A DNA stretch of 64,000 bases, from assembly GCF_030733425.1 (NCBI RefSeq), contig NZ_JASHIZ010000011.1, positions 1 to 64,000 of the forward strand, in the 5' to 3' direction. Source of the DNA: Roseovarius sp. MMSF_3350 (lineage in GTDB: Bacteria > Pseudomonadota > Alphaproteobacteria > Rhodobacterales > Rhodobacteraceae). Both the position numbers and the translations under genes were made by a program. Shown piece by piece: positions 37,317 to 47,341 of the stretch. The notes below the pieces were generated by a model. It did not search any database. It saw only the letters and a program-made list of their open reading frames with translations, and had not been told where the DNA came from. Positions within the stretch are counted from its first letter, which is position 1; the number at the start of each line of letters is the position of its first letter.

Positions 37317-37317
<1 letters not shown>
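36985..37317 (-). CDS. Secreted SH3-like protein inserted in the glycerol operon
   Basis: 110 residues from ATG 37317, which overlaps the glpQ stop by one base and has GGGGAGAG upstream. Signal peptide MNIFSRYIFVVCGLAVTTLT with cleavage near ARAQA. The mature part has a bacterial SH3-like signature (LSIRSGPGSNHPEILRV) and four cysteines (36, 78, 83, 106) fit for two disulfides. Bacterial SH3 domains often bind cell-wall or protein ligands. It is not part of the rhizobial glpSTPQUV set, so the insertion is notable. Function unknown. Confidence 0.8.
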
Positions 37318-38189
<872 letters not shown>

Positions 38190-38193
38190 CGGC

Positions 38194-39063
38194 TCAGCCC
38201 TCCCGCTTATCGAGGTTGGTCATGACGGTGTAGAATACCCATGAGATCAGCAGGATCACGAGGAAATACATGATCGAGAAGGCTGCGGCCGGGCCGAGGT
38301 CGAACTGGCCGAGGGCCATCTTCACGAGGTCGATGCTTAGGAAGGTCGTGGTGCTGCCGGGGCCGCCGCCGGTGACGACGAAGGGCTCGGTATAGATCAT
38401 GAAACTGTCCATGAAGCGCAAGAGGATCGCGATCATCAGCACGCCCGCCATCTTGGGAAGCTCGATATAGCGGAAGACCTTCCAGCGCGAGGCCTGGTCG
38501 ATCTTGGCCGCCTGGTAATAGGCGTCGGGGATGGATTGCAGGCCGGCATAGGCCAGCAGCGCCACCAGCGAGGTCCAGTGCCAGACATCCATGACAACCA
38601 CGGTGACCCAGGCGGCGTAGGGATCCTGGGTGTAGTTGTAGTCGATGTTCAGCGCCGCGAGCGTGTGGCCCAGGAGGCCGATATCGACACGGCCGAAGAT
38701 CTGCCAGATGGTGCCGACGACGTTCCACGGGATCAGCAGTGGCAGGGACATCAGGACGAGGCAGACGGAAACCCAGACGCCTTTCTTGGGCATGTTAAGG
38801 GCGACGAGGATGCCCAGGGGCACCTCGATGGCGAGGATGATGGAGGAGAACATCATCTGGCGCCCGAGCGCGTCCCACATGCGGTCGTCTTCGAGCAGTT
38901 CGCGGAACCATTCGAGCCCGGCCCAGAAGAACTCGTTGTTGCCGAAAGTGTCCTGCACGGAATAGTTCACCACGGTCATCAGCGGAATGACGGCGGAGAA
39001 GGCCACGAGGATCAGCACGGGCAGGACGAGGAACCAGGCCTTTTGATTGGGGGTCTTGTCCAT
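38194..39063 (-). CDS. glpP: Glycerol ABC transporter permease
   Basis: 289 residues, six membrane segments of the MalF/UgpA class. The EAA-type loop reads IPDAYYQAAKIDQASRWKVF. Partner of glpQ in the import channel. It lies downstream of glpT across 76 bp containing a REP-like palindrome. Confidence 0.9.
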   Translation of the reverse strand: MDKTPNQKAWFLVLPVLILVAFSAVIPLMTVVNYSVQDTFGNNEFFWAGLEWFRELLEDDRMWDALGRQMMFSSIILAIEVPLGILVALNMPKKGVWVSVCLVLMSLPLLIPWNVVGTIWQIFGRVDIGLLGHTLAALNIDYNYTQDPYAAWVTVVVMDVWHWTSLVALLAYAGLQSIPDAYYQAAKIDQASRWKVFRYIELPKMAGVLMIAILLRFMDSFMIYTEPFVVTGGGPGSTTTFLSIDLVKMALGQFDLGPAAAFSIMYFLVILLISWVFYTVMTNLDKREG

Positions 39064-39101
39064 CAGGCGGCCTCGTTGGTTGTGGAGCGAGTGGCGGGAA
39101 G

Positions 39102-39122
39102 GTCCCGGGTCAAGCCCGGGAC
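39102..39122. repeat. REP-like palindrome, family A
   Basis: GTCCCGGG (39102-39109), loop TCAAG, CCCGGGAC (39115-39122), identical to the copies at 34719 and 45399. Sits inside the glp operon between glpT and glpP. Confidence 0.85.
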
Positions 39123-39139
39123 GGCGGTGTGCGGGATCA

Positions 39140-40222
39140 TTATGCGGCCCTCCCTGTAGGCGTCACGCGCCAGTCATTGGCATAGACGTTCACATGGGTG
39201 GGATCGAAGGCGACGCGGGTGGCGTCGGTGCGGACCTCTTCGGCTTCACCCGCGATGATGTTGATCGGCGTGCCGAAGCAATCCGCGCGGATGATCTTGT
39301 GTCGGCCCACATCCTCCACGCGGCGGACCTTGACGGGCAGCCCTTCGCTGTCGGAGAGGCGGGCGAATTCGGGGCGGACGCCCAATTCGACGCGGCCTTC
39401 GAGGGGGGCATAGGTGTTGGCCAGCGCCAATTCCGCGCCGTTGATATAGGCCTGGTTTCCCTCGACTTTCGCGGGAATGACGTTCATGCCCGGCGAGCCG
39501 ATGAAGTAGCCGACAAATGTGTGTTCGGGGGTGTTGAACAGGTCCTGGGGCGTGCCGATCTGCACCACGCGGCCGTCATGCATCACCACGACCTTGTCGG
39601 CGAAGGTCAGCGCCTCGGTCTGGTCGTGGGTGACGTAGATCATGGTGTGGCCGAATTGTTGATGCAGTTGCTTCAATTGCGTGCGCAGTTCCCACTTCAT
39701 GTGGGGGTCGATGACGGTCAGCGGCTCGTCGAACAGCAGCGCGTTGACGTCCTCGCGCACCATGCCACGGCCAAGGCTGATCTTTTGCTTGGCGTCCGCT
39801 GTCAGGCCGCGCGCCTTGCGGTTCAGCGTGTCCTCTAGCCCGATCATGGTGGCGATTTCCTGCACGCGCTCAGCCACGTAAGCCTTGTCGGCACCACGGT
39901 TCTTGAGCGGGAAGGCGAGGTTTTCGCGCACAGTCATGGTGTCGTAGACGACCGGGAATTGGAAGACCTGCGCGATGTTGCGCTCGGTCGTGGGCGCGTG
40001 CGTAACGTCCACGTCGTTGAAGAGGATGCGACCGCGACTTGGCTGCAAGAGCCCCGAGATGATGTTCAGGAGCGTGGTCTTGCCGCAACCGGACGCGCCA
40101 AGCAGCGCGTAGGCCTCGCCGTCCGTCCAGTCGTGGTTGAGTTCCTTGAGCGCGAAATCATCCTCGGATGTCGGTTTGGCGAGGTAGCTGTGCGCTAGGT
40201 TGTCGAGCGTGATCTTTGCCAT
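39140..40222 (-). CDS. glpT: Glycerol ABC transporter ATPase
   Basis: 360 residues from ATG 40222. Walker A GASGCGKTT, Walker B LLFDEPLTVIDPH, switch His in THDQTEALTF, and a C-terminal TOBE/OB-type domain. The ABC signature is degenerate: LTADAKQKISLGRGM instead of LSGGQ, a deviation typical of this GlpT class. Pairs with GlpS, whose signature is complete, so the two ATPases probably form an asymmetric dimer. Here glpT means the ABC ATPase, not the G3P antiporter. Confidence 0.88.
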   Translation of the reverse strand: MAKITLDNLAHSYLAKPTSEDDFALKELNHDWTDGEAYALLGASGCGKTTLLNIISGLLQPSRGRILFNDVDVTHAPTTERNIAQVFQFPVVYDTMTVRENLAFPLKNRGADKAYVAERVQEIATMIGLEDTLNRKARGLTADAKQKISLGRGMVREDVNALLFDEPLTVIDPHMKWELRTQLKQLHQQFGHTMIYVTHDQTEALTFADKVVVMHDGRVVQIGTPQDLFNTPEHTFVGYFIGSPGMNVIPAKVEGNQAYINGAELALANTYAPLEGRVELGVRPEFARLSDSEGLPVKVRRVEDVGRHKIIRADCFGTPINIIAGEAEEVRTDATRVAFDPTHVNVYANDWRVTPTGRAA

Positions 40223-40235
40223 TGTCGTCAGCCTC

Positions 40236-41324
<1,089 letters not shown>

Positions 41325-41335
41325 CGGTCGCGTCC

Positions 41336-42937
41336 TTATTCTGCCGCCGCGGCGACGATGCTGTCGCCCACGGGGTTGGCCTGCATCCAGTTCTGCAAGT
41401 CCTTGATTTCACTATCCGACATGCGCAGGCCAAGCTTGCTGCGGCGCCAGACGATATCCTCGGCGCTACGCGCGAATTCATGGGTCATGAGCCAACGGAC
41501 CTCGCGTTCGGTGAGAGTGGCGCCGAAGGTTCGGCCCAGGTCGGCGGCGGTTCTCGCGTCACCTAAAAGGGTGCGCGCCTCGGTGCCGTAGGCGCGGAGC
41601 AGGCGGTAGGCCCAGGCTTCGGTCAGGAAGGGGTAATCTGCCTGTAATTCGCCCGCCATCCGGTCGCGGTTTTCCACGGCAAAATCGCCGCCGGGCAGGG
41701 CGGCGTCGGCGGTCCAGTCGCCCTTGGCGTTCGGGAAACGGGGGGCGAGCTTGGCCACGGCGGCCTGGGCGAGGCGGCGGTAGGTGGTGATCTTGCCGCC
41801 GAATATGTTGAGGAGCGGGGGGCCGTCGGTGTCGAGCTTCAGCACATAGTCGCGGGTGGCGGCGGTGGCGGATTTGGCGCCGTCGTCATAAAGCGGGCGG
41901 ACGCCCGAATAGGTCCAGACGATGTCGTCGCGGGTGACGGGCGTTTCGAAATACTCCGAGGCGAAATTGCACAGATACTCTTGCTCGGCAGGGGTGCAGA
42001 CGGGGCGCGTGCCCGGGTCGGGGTGGTCTGCGTCGGTGGTGCCGATGAGGGTGAAATCCTGCTCGTAGGGGATGGCGAAGATGATGCGGCCATCCTGGCC
42101 CTGGAAGAAATAGCACTTGTGGTGATCGAAGAGCTTGCGTGTCACGATATGGCTGCCGCGCACCAGGCGGACGCCCGCGCGGCTGTCGATATGGGTGATG
42201 TCCTGAAGGATGTTGCCGACCCAGGGGCCTCCGGCGTTGACCAGCGCGCGGGCGTGGCGGGTCATGAGCGCGCCGGTGGCGGTGTCTTCCATTTCGATCT
42301 TCCACAGGTCGCCGTCGCGGCGGGCGGCGGTGACACGGGTGCGGGTGAGGATCTCGGCTCCGCGACCCGCGGCGTCGCGGGCGTTGAGCGAGACGAGGCG
42401 GGAATCCTCGACCCAGCAGTCGGAATACTCGAATGCCTTTTGAAAATGGGGCTTCAGCGGGGCGCCTTCGGGCGTGCCGTCGAGCGAGAGGGAGCGCGCG
42501 GCGGGCAGGATCTTGCGGCCGCCCAGGCTGTCATAGAGGAAAAGGCCGAGGCGGATGAGCCAGGCGGGGCGGCGACCGCGCATCCAGGGCATGAGACGTT
42601 CCAAAAGGCGCGAGGTGGGGGTGCCGCCCTCGAAGCGCATGTCGCGGTGGTAGGGCAGCACGAAGCGCATGGGCCAGCTGATATGGGGCATGTTGCGCAA
42701 GAGGACTTCGCGTTCGATAAGGGCCTCGCGGACGAGGCGGAACTCGAAATACTCGAGGTAGCGCAGGCCGCCGTGAAAGAGCTTGGTCGAGGCCGAGGAG
42801 GTGGCCGAGGCGAGGTCGTTCATTTCGGCCAGCGTGACGGACAGGCCGCGGCCGGCGGCGTCGCGGGCGATGCCGCAGCCGTTGATTCCGCCCCCGATGA
42901 CGAAAATATCGCTTATATTTTCGTGAGTTGGGTGCAT
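41336..42937 (-). CDS. glpD: Glycerol-3-phosphate dehydrogenase (FAD)
   Basis: 533 residues. N-terminal FAD Rossmann motif VIGGGINGCGIARDAAGRG, then TSSASTKLFHGGLRYLEYFEF, GGPWVGNILQDI and the C-terminal GlpD domain with WLMTHEFARSAEDIVWRRSK. It oxidises glycerol 3-phosphate at the membrane, feeding quinones. First gene of the glycerol operon, divergent from glpR. A perfect palindrome lies in its first codons. Confidence 0.96.
   Translation of the reverse strand: MHPTHENISDIFVIGGGINGCGIARDAAGRGLSVTLAEMNDLASATSSASTKLFHGGLRYLEYFEFRLVREALIEREVLLRNMPHISWPMRFVLPYHRDMRFEGGTPTSRLLERLMPWMRGRRPAWLIRLGLFLYDSLGGRKILPAARSLSLDGTPEGAPLKPHFQKAFEYSDCWVEDSRLVSLNARDAAGRGAEILTRTRVTAARRDGDLWKIEMEDTATGALMTRHARALVNAGGPWVGNILQDITHIDSRAGVRLVRGSHIVTRKLFDHHKCYFFQGQDGRIIFAIPYEQDFTLIGTTDADHPDPGTRPVCTPAEQEYLCNFASEYFETPVTRDDIVWTYSGVRPLYDDGAKSATAATRDYVLKLDTDGPPLLNIFGGKITTYRRLAQAAVAKLAPRFPNAKGDWTADAALPGGDFAVENRDRMAGELQADYPFLTEAWAYRLLRAYGTEARTLLGDARTAADLGRTFGATLTEREVRWLMTHEFARSAEDIVWRRSKLGLRMSDSEIKDLQNWMQANPVGDSIVAAAAE
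42901..42923. promoter_or_regulatory. Perfect palindrome inside glpD start region
   Basis: CGAAAATAT (42901-42909), CGCTT, ATATTTTCG (42915-42923), about 15 bp downstream of the glpD ATG on the coding strand. The TTTCG core matches motifs in the glpD-glpR gap, so it may be an intragenic GlpR operator. Confidence 0.4.
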
Positions 42938-43011
42938 CCATCCTCCCCAGATGCCGCCGGAAACCGTGTCCGGTAAATGAGCACGTTCAGGTTGTTCGAG
43001 TCAAACGCTTC

Positions 43012-43170
43012 TTTCGTTTTTGTTCGGTTTTTGGAAATTCGTTTTATTACAAGCGTTTGCTGGCAATCAGGTCGGCGGCGACAGGACTTTCTGCGGCTGC
43101 GAAAAGGGCGGCACAATGGGATTTTCCTTTGACACGGACCGATTTTCGACGAAAACGAAAAAACACGAAA
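43012..43170. promoter_or_regulatory. glpD-glpR divergent control region with TTTCGTTT-type motifs
   Basis: The left part has TTTCGTTTTTGTTCGG (43012-43027) and AATTCGTTTT (43037-43046). The right part has inverted counterparts in CGACGAAAACGAAAAAAC (43147-43164) and ACGAAA (43165-43170). TTGACA at 43129-43134 is a possible -35 for glpR. DeoR-type GlpR proteins bind TTCG-core repeats, so this is the likely operator array. Confidence 0.5.
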
Positions 43171-43186
43171 CCCGAGCACGAGGCGC

Positions 43187-43948
43187 ATGTCGCAAACCTT
43201 TCGCCATCCCGAGATCCTGGAGATCGCCCGCAACGAGGGTAAGGTCACGGTCGAGGACCTAGCCGTTCGATTTGGTGTGACGGTGCAGACGATCCGGCGC
43301 GATCTGACGGACCTGGCCGAGGCGGGGCGGCTGGAGCGGGTGCATGGCGGCGCGGTGATGCCGTCGGGCGTGTCCAATATCGGCTATGAGGAGCGGCGCG
43401 GCCTGAACGAGGCGGCCAAGCAGGCAATGGCGCAGGTCTGCGCGCAGGAGATTCCGGACGGGGCGTCGGTTTTCCTGAATATCGGGACCTCGACCGAGGC
43501 GGTGGCGCGGGCGCTTCTGAGCCATCGAGACCTGATGGTGATCACCAATAACATGAATGTTGCCAATATCCTGGTGGCAAATGCGGACTGCGAGATCGTG
43601 GTGGCTGGGGGCGTGTTGCGCCGCTCGGACGGGGGGCTGATCGGCAACCTGACGACGCGGGTGATCGAGCAGTTCAAGTTCGATTATGCCGTCATCGGGT
43701 GTTCGGCACTGGACGACGACGGGGACCTGCTGGATTTCGACGTGCAGGAGGTGCATGTCAGCCAGTCGATCATCGCGCGGGCGCGGCGGACCCATCTTGT
43801 GGCTGACCATTCCAAGTTTCACCGCATGGCCCCTGCGCGGATCGCGTCGCTGGGCGAGGTCGACATGTTCTTTACCGACCGTCCGGTGCCCGCGCCCGTG
43901 GCCGAGCGGTTGAAGGAGTGGGACACGGTCTGCCGGGTCTGCGGGTGA
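43187..43948 (+). CDS. glpR: DeoR-family glycerol-3-phosphate regulon repressor
   Basis: 253 residues. N-terminal winged helix EIARNEGKVTVEDLAVRFGVTVQTIRRDL, then the linker RVHGGAVMP and the sugar-phosphate sensor domain with NIGTSTEAVARAL, VAGGVLRRSDGGLIG and ADHSKFHR. Divergent from glpD, so it almost certainly represses the glp operon and is released by glycerol 3-phosphate. Confidence 0.92.
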   Translation: MSQTFRHPEILEIARNEGKVTVEDLAVRFGVTVQTIRRDLTDLAEAGRLERVHGGAVMPSGVSNIGYEERRGLNEAAKQAMAQVCAQEIPDGASVFLNIGTSTEAVARALLSHRDLMVITNNMNVANILVANADCEIVVAGGVLRRSDGGLIGNLTTRVIEQFKFDYAVIGCSALDDDGDLLDFDVQEVHVSQSIIARARRTHLVADHSKFHRMAPARIASLGEVDMFFTDRPVPAPVAERLKEWDTVCRVCG

Positions 43949-43990
43949 GCGTTTTCGTTTCGGGTTCGTTTCGCCGGCGGACGGCGGCTT

Positions 43991-44017
43991 GGCGCGTGGG
44001 TTGTCACCCACCCTACG
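43991..44017. repeat. Palindromic repeat, family B
   Basis: GCGCGTGGGTTGTCACCCACCCTACG region. The core GTGGGT-TGTC-ACCCAC forms a hairpin and the CCCTACG tail is shared with the copy at 47268 and with the hairpin at 34754. Located after glpR. Confidence 0.7.
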
Positions 44018-44119
44018 TTCGGAGGGCAGAGCGGCGGGTTTTCGCATGGCTGTGAGAAAAAAGGTGTATGATTAAACTGCGACATTGACGGAGCGATTTG
44101 CGGGCCTGAAGAAAATGCC

Positions 44120-45133
44120 ATGACGAAAGCTTTGAAGATCCCGCTGAACATCCCTCTGACATCCGAAGACATGGAACTGGGCCTGAAGGTCGCGCGTGTC
44201 GGGTTGGGCAAGGTCGATTACCGGACCAACACCTTGCGGTGCGACCCGCTGGCGGCGGAATTCTTCGGGCTGGACGCGGGCGTGGAGGTGCGGCGCGAGG
44301 AGTTGCACGCGCGGATCCATCCCGACGACTGGCCGCAGGTGAAGGAGGGTCTGGGCTGCCTTCTGTCGCCGGACGATCCGCTGCAGGTGCTGGACATGAC
44401 GCACCGGATCCTAGTGCCGGACGCGCCGCTGCGCTGGGTCAACGCGCGCAAGCAGGTGAGTTACGACGCCGCGGGGATGCCGGTGGAGGGGGTGTTCGCC
44501 ATGGTCGACATCACCGCCCGGGAGATGGCCGAGCAGCGTGCGCAGTTCCTGATCGGTGAACTGGGCCATCGGGCGAAGAACCTGATCACGGTGGTGTCGG
44601 GGATCGTGCGGCAACTGGCGCGGCACGCGCCGCCCGAGGAAGTGGTCGATCGTCTGCTTGCACGGCTGGCGGCGCTGGGGCGCAACCAGGAAGCGATGAT
44701 GCACGACGCGGGCAGCAGGTTCGGCCTGCGCGAGATCTTCACCGAGCAGGTGAGGCCTTTTGCGGGTGCGGCGCGCGAGCGGGTGGTGCTGAACGGGCCG
44801 GACCTGATGATTTCCAGCAACGCGGCGCAGATCCTGGGGATGGTGACTCACGAACTGGCCACCAACGCGGCGAAATACGGCGCCCTGTCGGAGGAAACCG
44901 GGAGGGTCGTGGTGACCTGGGCTGTCGAGGGCGACGCGCGTCCGGATTTTACCCTGGCATGGGTAGAGCGGGGCGGGCCAGCGGTGAACCCCGCGGCCAA
45001 GCCGGGCTTTGGGACGCAGGTGCTGACGAAGCTGACCGAAGCGTCGCTGGGCGCCAAGACCGAGGTCGCGTTCGAGGCGGAGGGCTTCGCGTTCCGGCTG
45101 CGGGCGCCGTTGAAGGCGTTGTCGAGCGACTAG
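44120..45133 (+). CDS. PAS-HWE-family sensor histidine kinase
   Basis: 337 residues, soluble. A PAS fold (about 15-135; ARIHPDDWPQV, then VFAMVDITAREMAEQ) is followed by an HWE kinase domain. Phospho-acceptor H150 is in ELGHRAKNL, the N box is VTHELATNAAKYGAL, and the WxE motif appears as AWVERGGP, with C-terminal GFGTQVLT. HWE kinases in alphaproteobacteria often act in light or general stress signalling. There is no cognate regulator nearby. Its stop shares bases with the convergent MoaD-like gene. Confidence 0.9.
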   Translation: MTKALKIPLNIPLTSEDMELGLKVARVGLGKVDYRTNTLRCDPLAAEFFGLDAGVEVRREELHARIHPDDWPQVKEGLGCLLSPDDPLQVLDMTHRILVPDAPLRWVNARKQVSYDAAGMPVEGVFAMVDITAREMAEQRAQFLIGELGHRAKNLITVVSGIVRQLARHAPPEEVVDRLLARLAALGRNQEAMMHDAGSRFGLREIFTEQVRPFAGAARERVVLNGPDLMISSNAAQILGMVTHELATNAAKYGALSEETGRVVVTWAVEGDARPDFTLAWVERGGPAVNPAAKPGFGTQVLTKLTEASLGAKTEVAFEAEGFAFRLRAPLKALSSD

Positions 45134-45375
45134 CCGCCCTTGAGACGCGCCAGCAGGACGACCTCGCTGTCGGGCTGGATGGGCTGGAACCAGCTGTCGT
45201 TATAGATGCGCCCGTCGATGGAGACGGAGACGCCGCGGTCGAGCTGCGGTTTCAGGCCGGGGTATTTCCGCGCCAGGCCGTCGAGCAGTTGGCGCAGGTT
45301 TTCTGCCTCGATTTCGACTTCGCGGGCGTCGTCGGTGAAGCGGGCGAGGGAGCCCCATATCGTGACTTGAACCAT
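45130..45375 (-). CDS. MoaD/ThiS-like beta-grasp protein
   Basis: 81 residues with the family C-terminal di-glycine (LLARLKGG). MoaD/ThiS proteins carry sulfur as a C-terminal thiocarboxylate. The central LLDGLARKYPGLKPQL and SVSIDGRIYNDSW segments fit. No E1-type or molybdopterin synthase partner lies beside it; a molybdenum hydroxylase operon is 2 kb away. The specific sulfur acceptor cannot be told. Confidence 0.8.
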   Translation of the reverse strand: MVQVTIWGSLARFTDDAREVEIEAENLRQLLDGLARKYPGLKPQLDRGVSVSIDGRIYNDSWFQPIQPDSEVVLLARLKGG

Positions 45376-45398
45376 GCTGCGTATCTTGGACCGGAGAG

Positions 45399-45419
45399 GT
45401 CCCGGGTCAAGCCCGGGAC
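45399..45419. repeat. REP-like palindrome, family A
   Basis: GTCCCGGG (45399-45406), loop TCAAG, CCCGGGAC (45412-45419), identical to those at 34719 and 39102. Lies upstream of the MoaD-like gene and downstream of the RTX gene. Confidence 0.85.
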
Positions 45420-45444
45420 GGGGGTGGGGCGCTATTCGGGTATT

Positions 45445-47178
45445 TTAGATGAACTCGATGTAACTGTCGCTCCAGGTGGAGGCCCCGCCTTCGATGGAGA
45501 GCAGACCGGCGTCGCCTTCGAATTCGATATGGACGCTCGTGCCGACGATGGTCGAGGTGAATGCAACCGGATCGTCCTGGAACGTGTCGATCAGGATGCG
45601 ATCATGCGCGGTTTCGAAGCTGCGAACGACGTCGGTGCCGAAATCGCCCCCATGGGTGAAGACGAACTCGTCGATTTCGCCGCGGCGTCCGACCAGCCAG
45701 TCGTCGCCGGTGCCGCCGTTCATGCGCGTGGTGCCGCCAAGGGTGATATCCTCTCCCAGGCGGGCATCGATCGTGTCGTTGCCGGCGCCCCCATCGACGA
45801 GGTTGTTGCCGCCCCAAACATATATCTTGTCGTCACCGTCGCCGCCGTAGAGGATGTCGAGCGAGGCCTGGGCGCTTTTCGTGCTGCCGCTGTCGCGGTC
45901 GCCGCCCTGGATGATGTCGGCGCCGGCGCCGCCGAAGACGAGATTGTTGCCGCCTTCGATATAGATGAAATCCGCGCCGTCGCCGCCCTGGACGATGTCG
46001 TCGCCCAAGCCGGTCGAGTAGTACGTGTCGTCGCCGGCGCCGAGATCGGTTTCGGTGGGGGCGGGGGGAACGTTTTGGTGGACGTACTGGGTGCTGAGCC
46101 AGACGAAATCGTCTCCGTCGCCGGACATTACGGTATCGCTGCCGTTGGTGGAGCGGATGTAGTCATCGCCTTCGCCCGATGTCACCAGGTCGTTGCCCGA
46201 ACCGGAATATACGGTGTTGTTGCCGTCGCCCGCATAGATCGCGTCGTCGAGCCCGGGTTCGTAGCCGCCGACGCCTTCCAGAAGACCGTCCGGCAGATCG
46301 GTGGCGTGGATCACATCGTCGCCGAGCCCGCCGAAGATCGCGTCCTGACCAAAGCCGGAATAGATCGTGTCGTTGCCGGTGCCGCCATCGGCGGTGTCGT
46401 TGCCCCAGCCGGTATAGATATAGTCGTTGCCCGCACCGCCATAGGCCACGTCGTCATAGCCGTAGAGGCCGTCGCCGGGATTGGGACCGTCGCCGGCGAT
46501 GATCCAGTCGTTGCCGGCGCCGCCGTCGAGCGTGTCGTTGCCGAAGCCGCCGTGAAGAAAGTCGTCGTCGCCGCCGCCGAAGAGCTGGTCGTTGCCGTCT
46601 TCACCGAAGAGGTTGTCGTTGCCCCTGTTGCCACGCAACACGTCGCTGCCGTCGCCGCCGGAAAGCTGGTCATTGCCGTCACCGCCCTTGATGGTGTCGC
46701 GGCTGGCGCCGCCGTCGATGGTGTCGTTGCCCGAGCCGCCGAGGATGAAATCGAAACCGGAGCCGCCCCCGATGCTGTCATGGCCGCCGCCGCCTTCGAT
46801 GCGGTCGCTGCCTGCGCCGCCGAAAATGGTGTCGGCGCCGGATGCGCCGATGATCTTGTCCCGGCCGGTGCCACCGTCGATGTAGTCGCCGTCGTCGCCG
46901 GCATAGATGAGGTCATCGCCCGCGCCGCCGAACAGCACGTTCGAGCCGATGTCGGAGCCGCCGGGGAGGCCGCCGTAAATCACGTCGTCGCCATTGCCGC
47001 CATCGACGATATCGGAGCCGTAACCGCCGAGAATGGTGTCCGCGCCATCCATACCGAGCAGGTAGTCGTTGCCGTCGTTGCCATAAAGGTAATCATCGCC
47101 GCCAAAGGCATAGACCGTGTCGTTGCCCTTGCCGAGGCTGAGCAGATCATCGAATCCGGTGAGGTAATGGGTTGGCAT
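45445..47178 (-). CDS. RTX calcium-binding repeat protein, probably secreted by type I system
   Basis: 577 residues from ATG 47178 (GGGAGA upstream). Almost the whole protein is nonapeptide GGxGxDxU repeats, more than 25 by eye, which fold as a calcium-loaded beta-roll. There is no Sec signal; the non-repeat C-terminus ending SWSDSYIEFI is a plausible type I secretion signal. No enzymatic domain is visible, so it may be a surface or matrix protein, or a calcium-binding spacer. No HlyB/HlyD-type genes are in the window. Confidence 0.88.
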   Translation of the reverse strand: MPTHYLTGFDDLLSLGKGNDTVYAFGGDDYLYGNDGNDYLLGMDGADTILGGYGSDIVDGGNGDDVIYGGLPGGSDIGSNVLFGGAGDDLIYAGDDGDYIDGGTGRDKIIGASGADTIFGGAGSDRIEGGGGHDSIGGGSGFDFILGGSGNDTIDGGASRDTIKGGDGNDQLSGGDGSDVLRGNRGNDNLFGEDGNDQLFGGGDDDFLHGGFGNDTLDGGAGNDWIIAGDGPNPGDGLYGYDDVAYGGAGNDYIYTGWGNDTADGGTGNDTIYSGFGQDAIFGGLGDDVIHATDLPDGLLEGVGGYEPGLDDAIYAGDGNNTVYSGSGNDLVTSGEGDDYIRSTNGSDTVMSGDGDDFVWLSTQYVHQNVPPAPTETDLGAGDDTYYSTGLGDDIVQGGDGADFIYIEGGNNLVFGGAGADIIQGGDRDSGSTKSAQASLDILYGGDGDDKIYVWGGNNLVDGGAGNDTIDARLGEDITLGGTTRMNGGTGDDWLVGRRGEIDEFVFTHGGDFGTDVVRSFETAHDRILIDTFQDDPVAFTSTIVGTSVHIEFEGDAGLLSIEGGASTWSDSYIEFI

Positions 47179-47267
47179 CGGGTCGTCTCCCTTTCCTTTG
47201 ACCAAGGTTCGGGAGTGTGTCGGTGATGCGTGGGGTCGGGTTCAATCGCGTGTCGCGGGCCCGGCGT

Positions 47268-47294
47268 GGCGCGTGGGTTTTCACCCGCCCTACG
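47268..47294. repeat. Palindromic repeat, family B
   Basis: The GCGCGTGGGTTTTCACCCGCCCTACG region, matching the copy at 43991 in 24 of 27 positions by eye. It lies between the RTX gene and the molybdenum hydroxylase operon. Confidence 0.7.
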
Positions 47295-47307
47295 GGTTCG
47301 TGAGAGA

Positions 47308-47330
47308 GGCCCCGGACCTTGTCCGGGGCC
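47308..47330. terminator. Strong hairpin after the molybdenum hydroxylase operon
   Basis: GGCCCCGGAC (47308-47317), loop CTT, GTCCGGGGCC (47321-47330): a perfect 10-bp stem 11 bp beyond the large-subunit stop. It has no clean U-run, so it may instead be a REP-type element. Confidence 0.55.
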
Positions 47331-47341
47331 AGTCCCGAGGT

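Noticed and set aside
42985-43000. GTTCGAG resembling a tRNA T-arm
   Set aside because: No matching acceptor stem, anticodon arm or 3' end around it; it lies in the glpD-glpR control region.
45500-47150. CRISPR-like regular repeats
   Set aside because: The periodicity is 27 bp coding for nonapeptides of an RTX protein, in frame, with no spacers of unique sequence.
44959-47226. 755-codon plus-strand frame with Val/Ala/Asp repeats
   Set aside because: It is the complement of the RTX repeats and inherits their periodicity; the minus-strand GGxGxD motifs are real.
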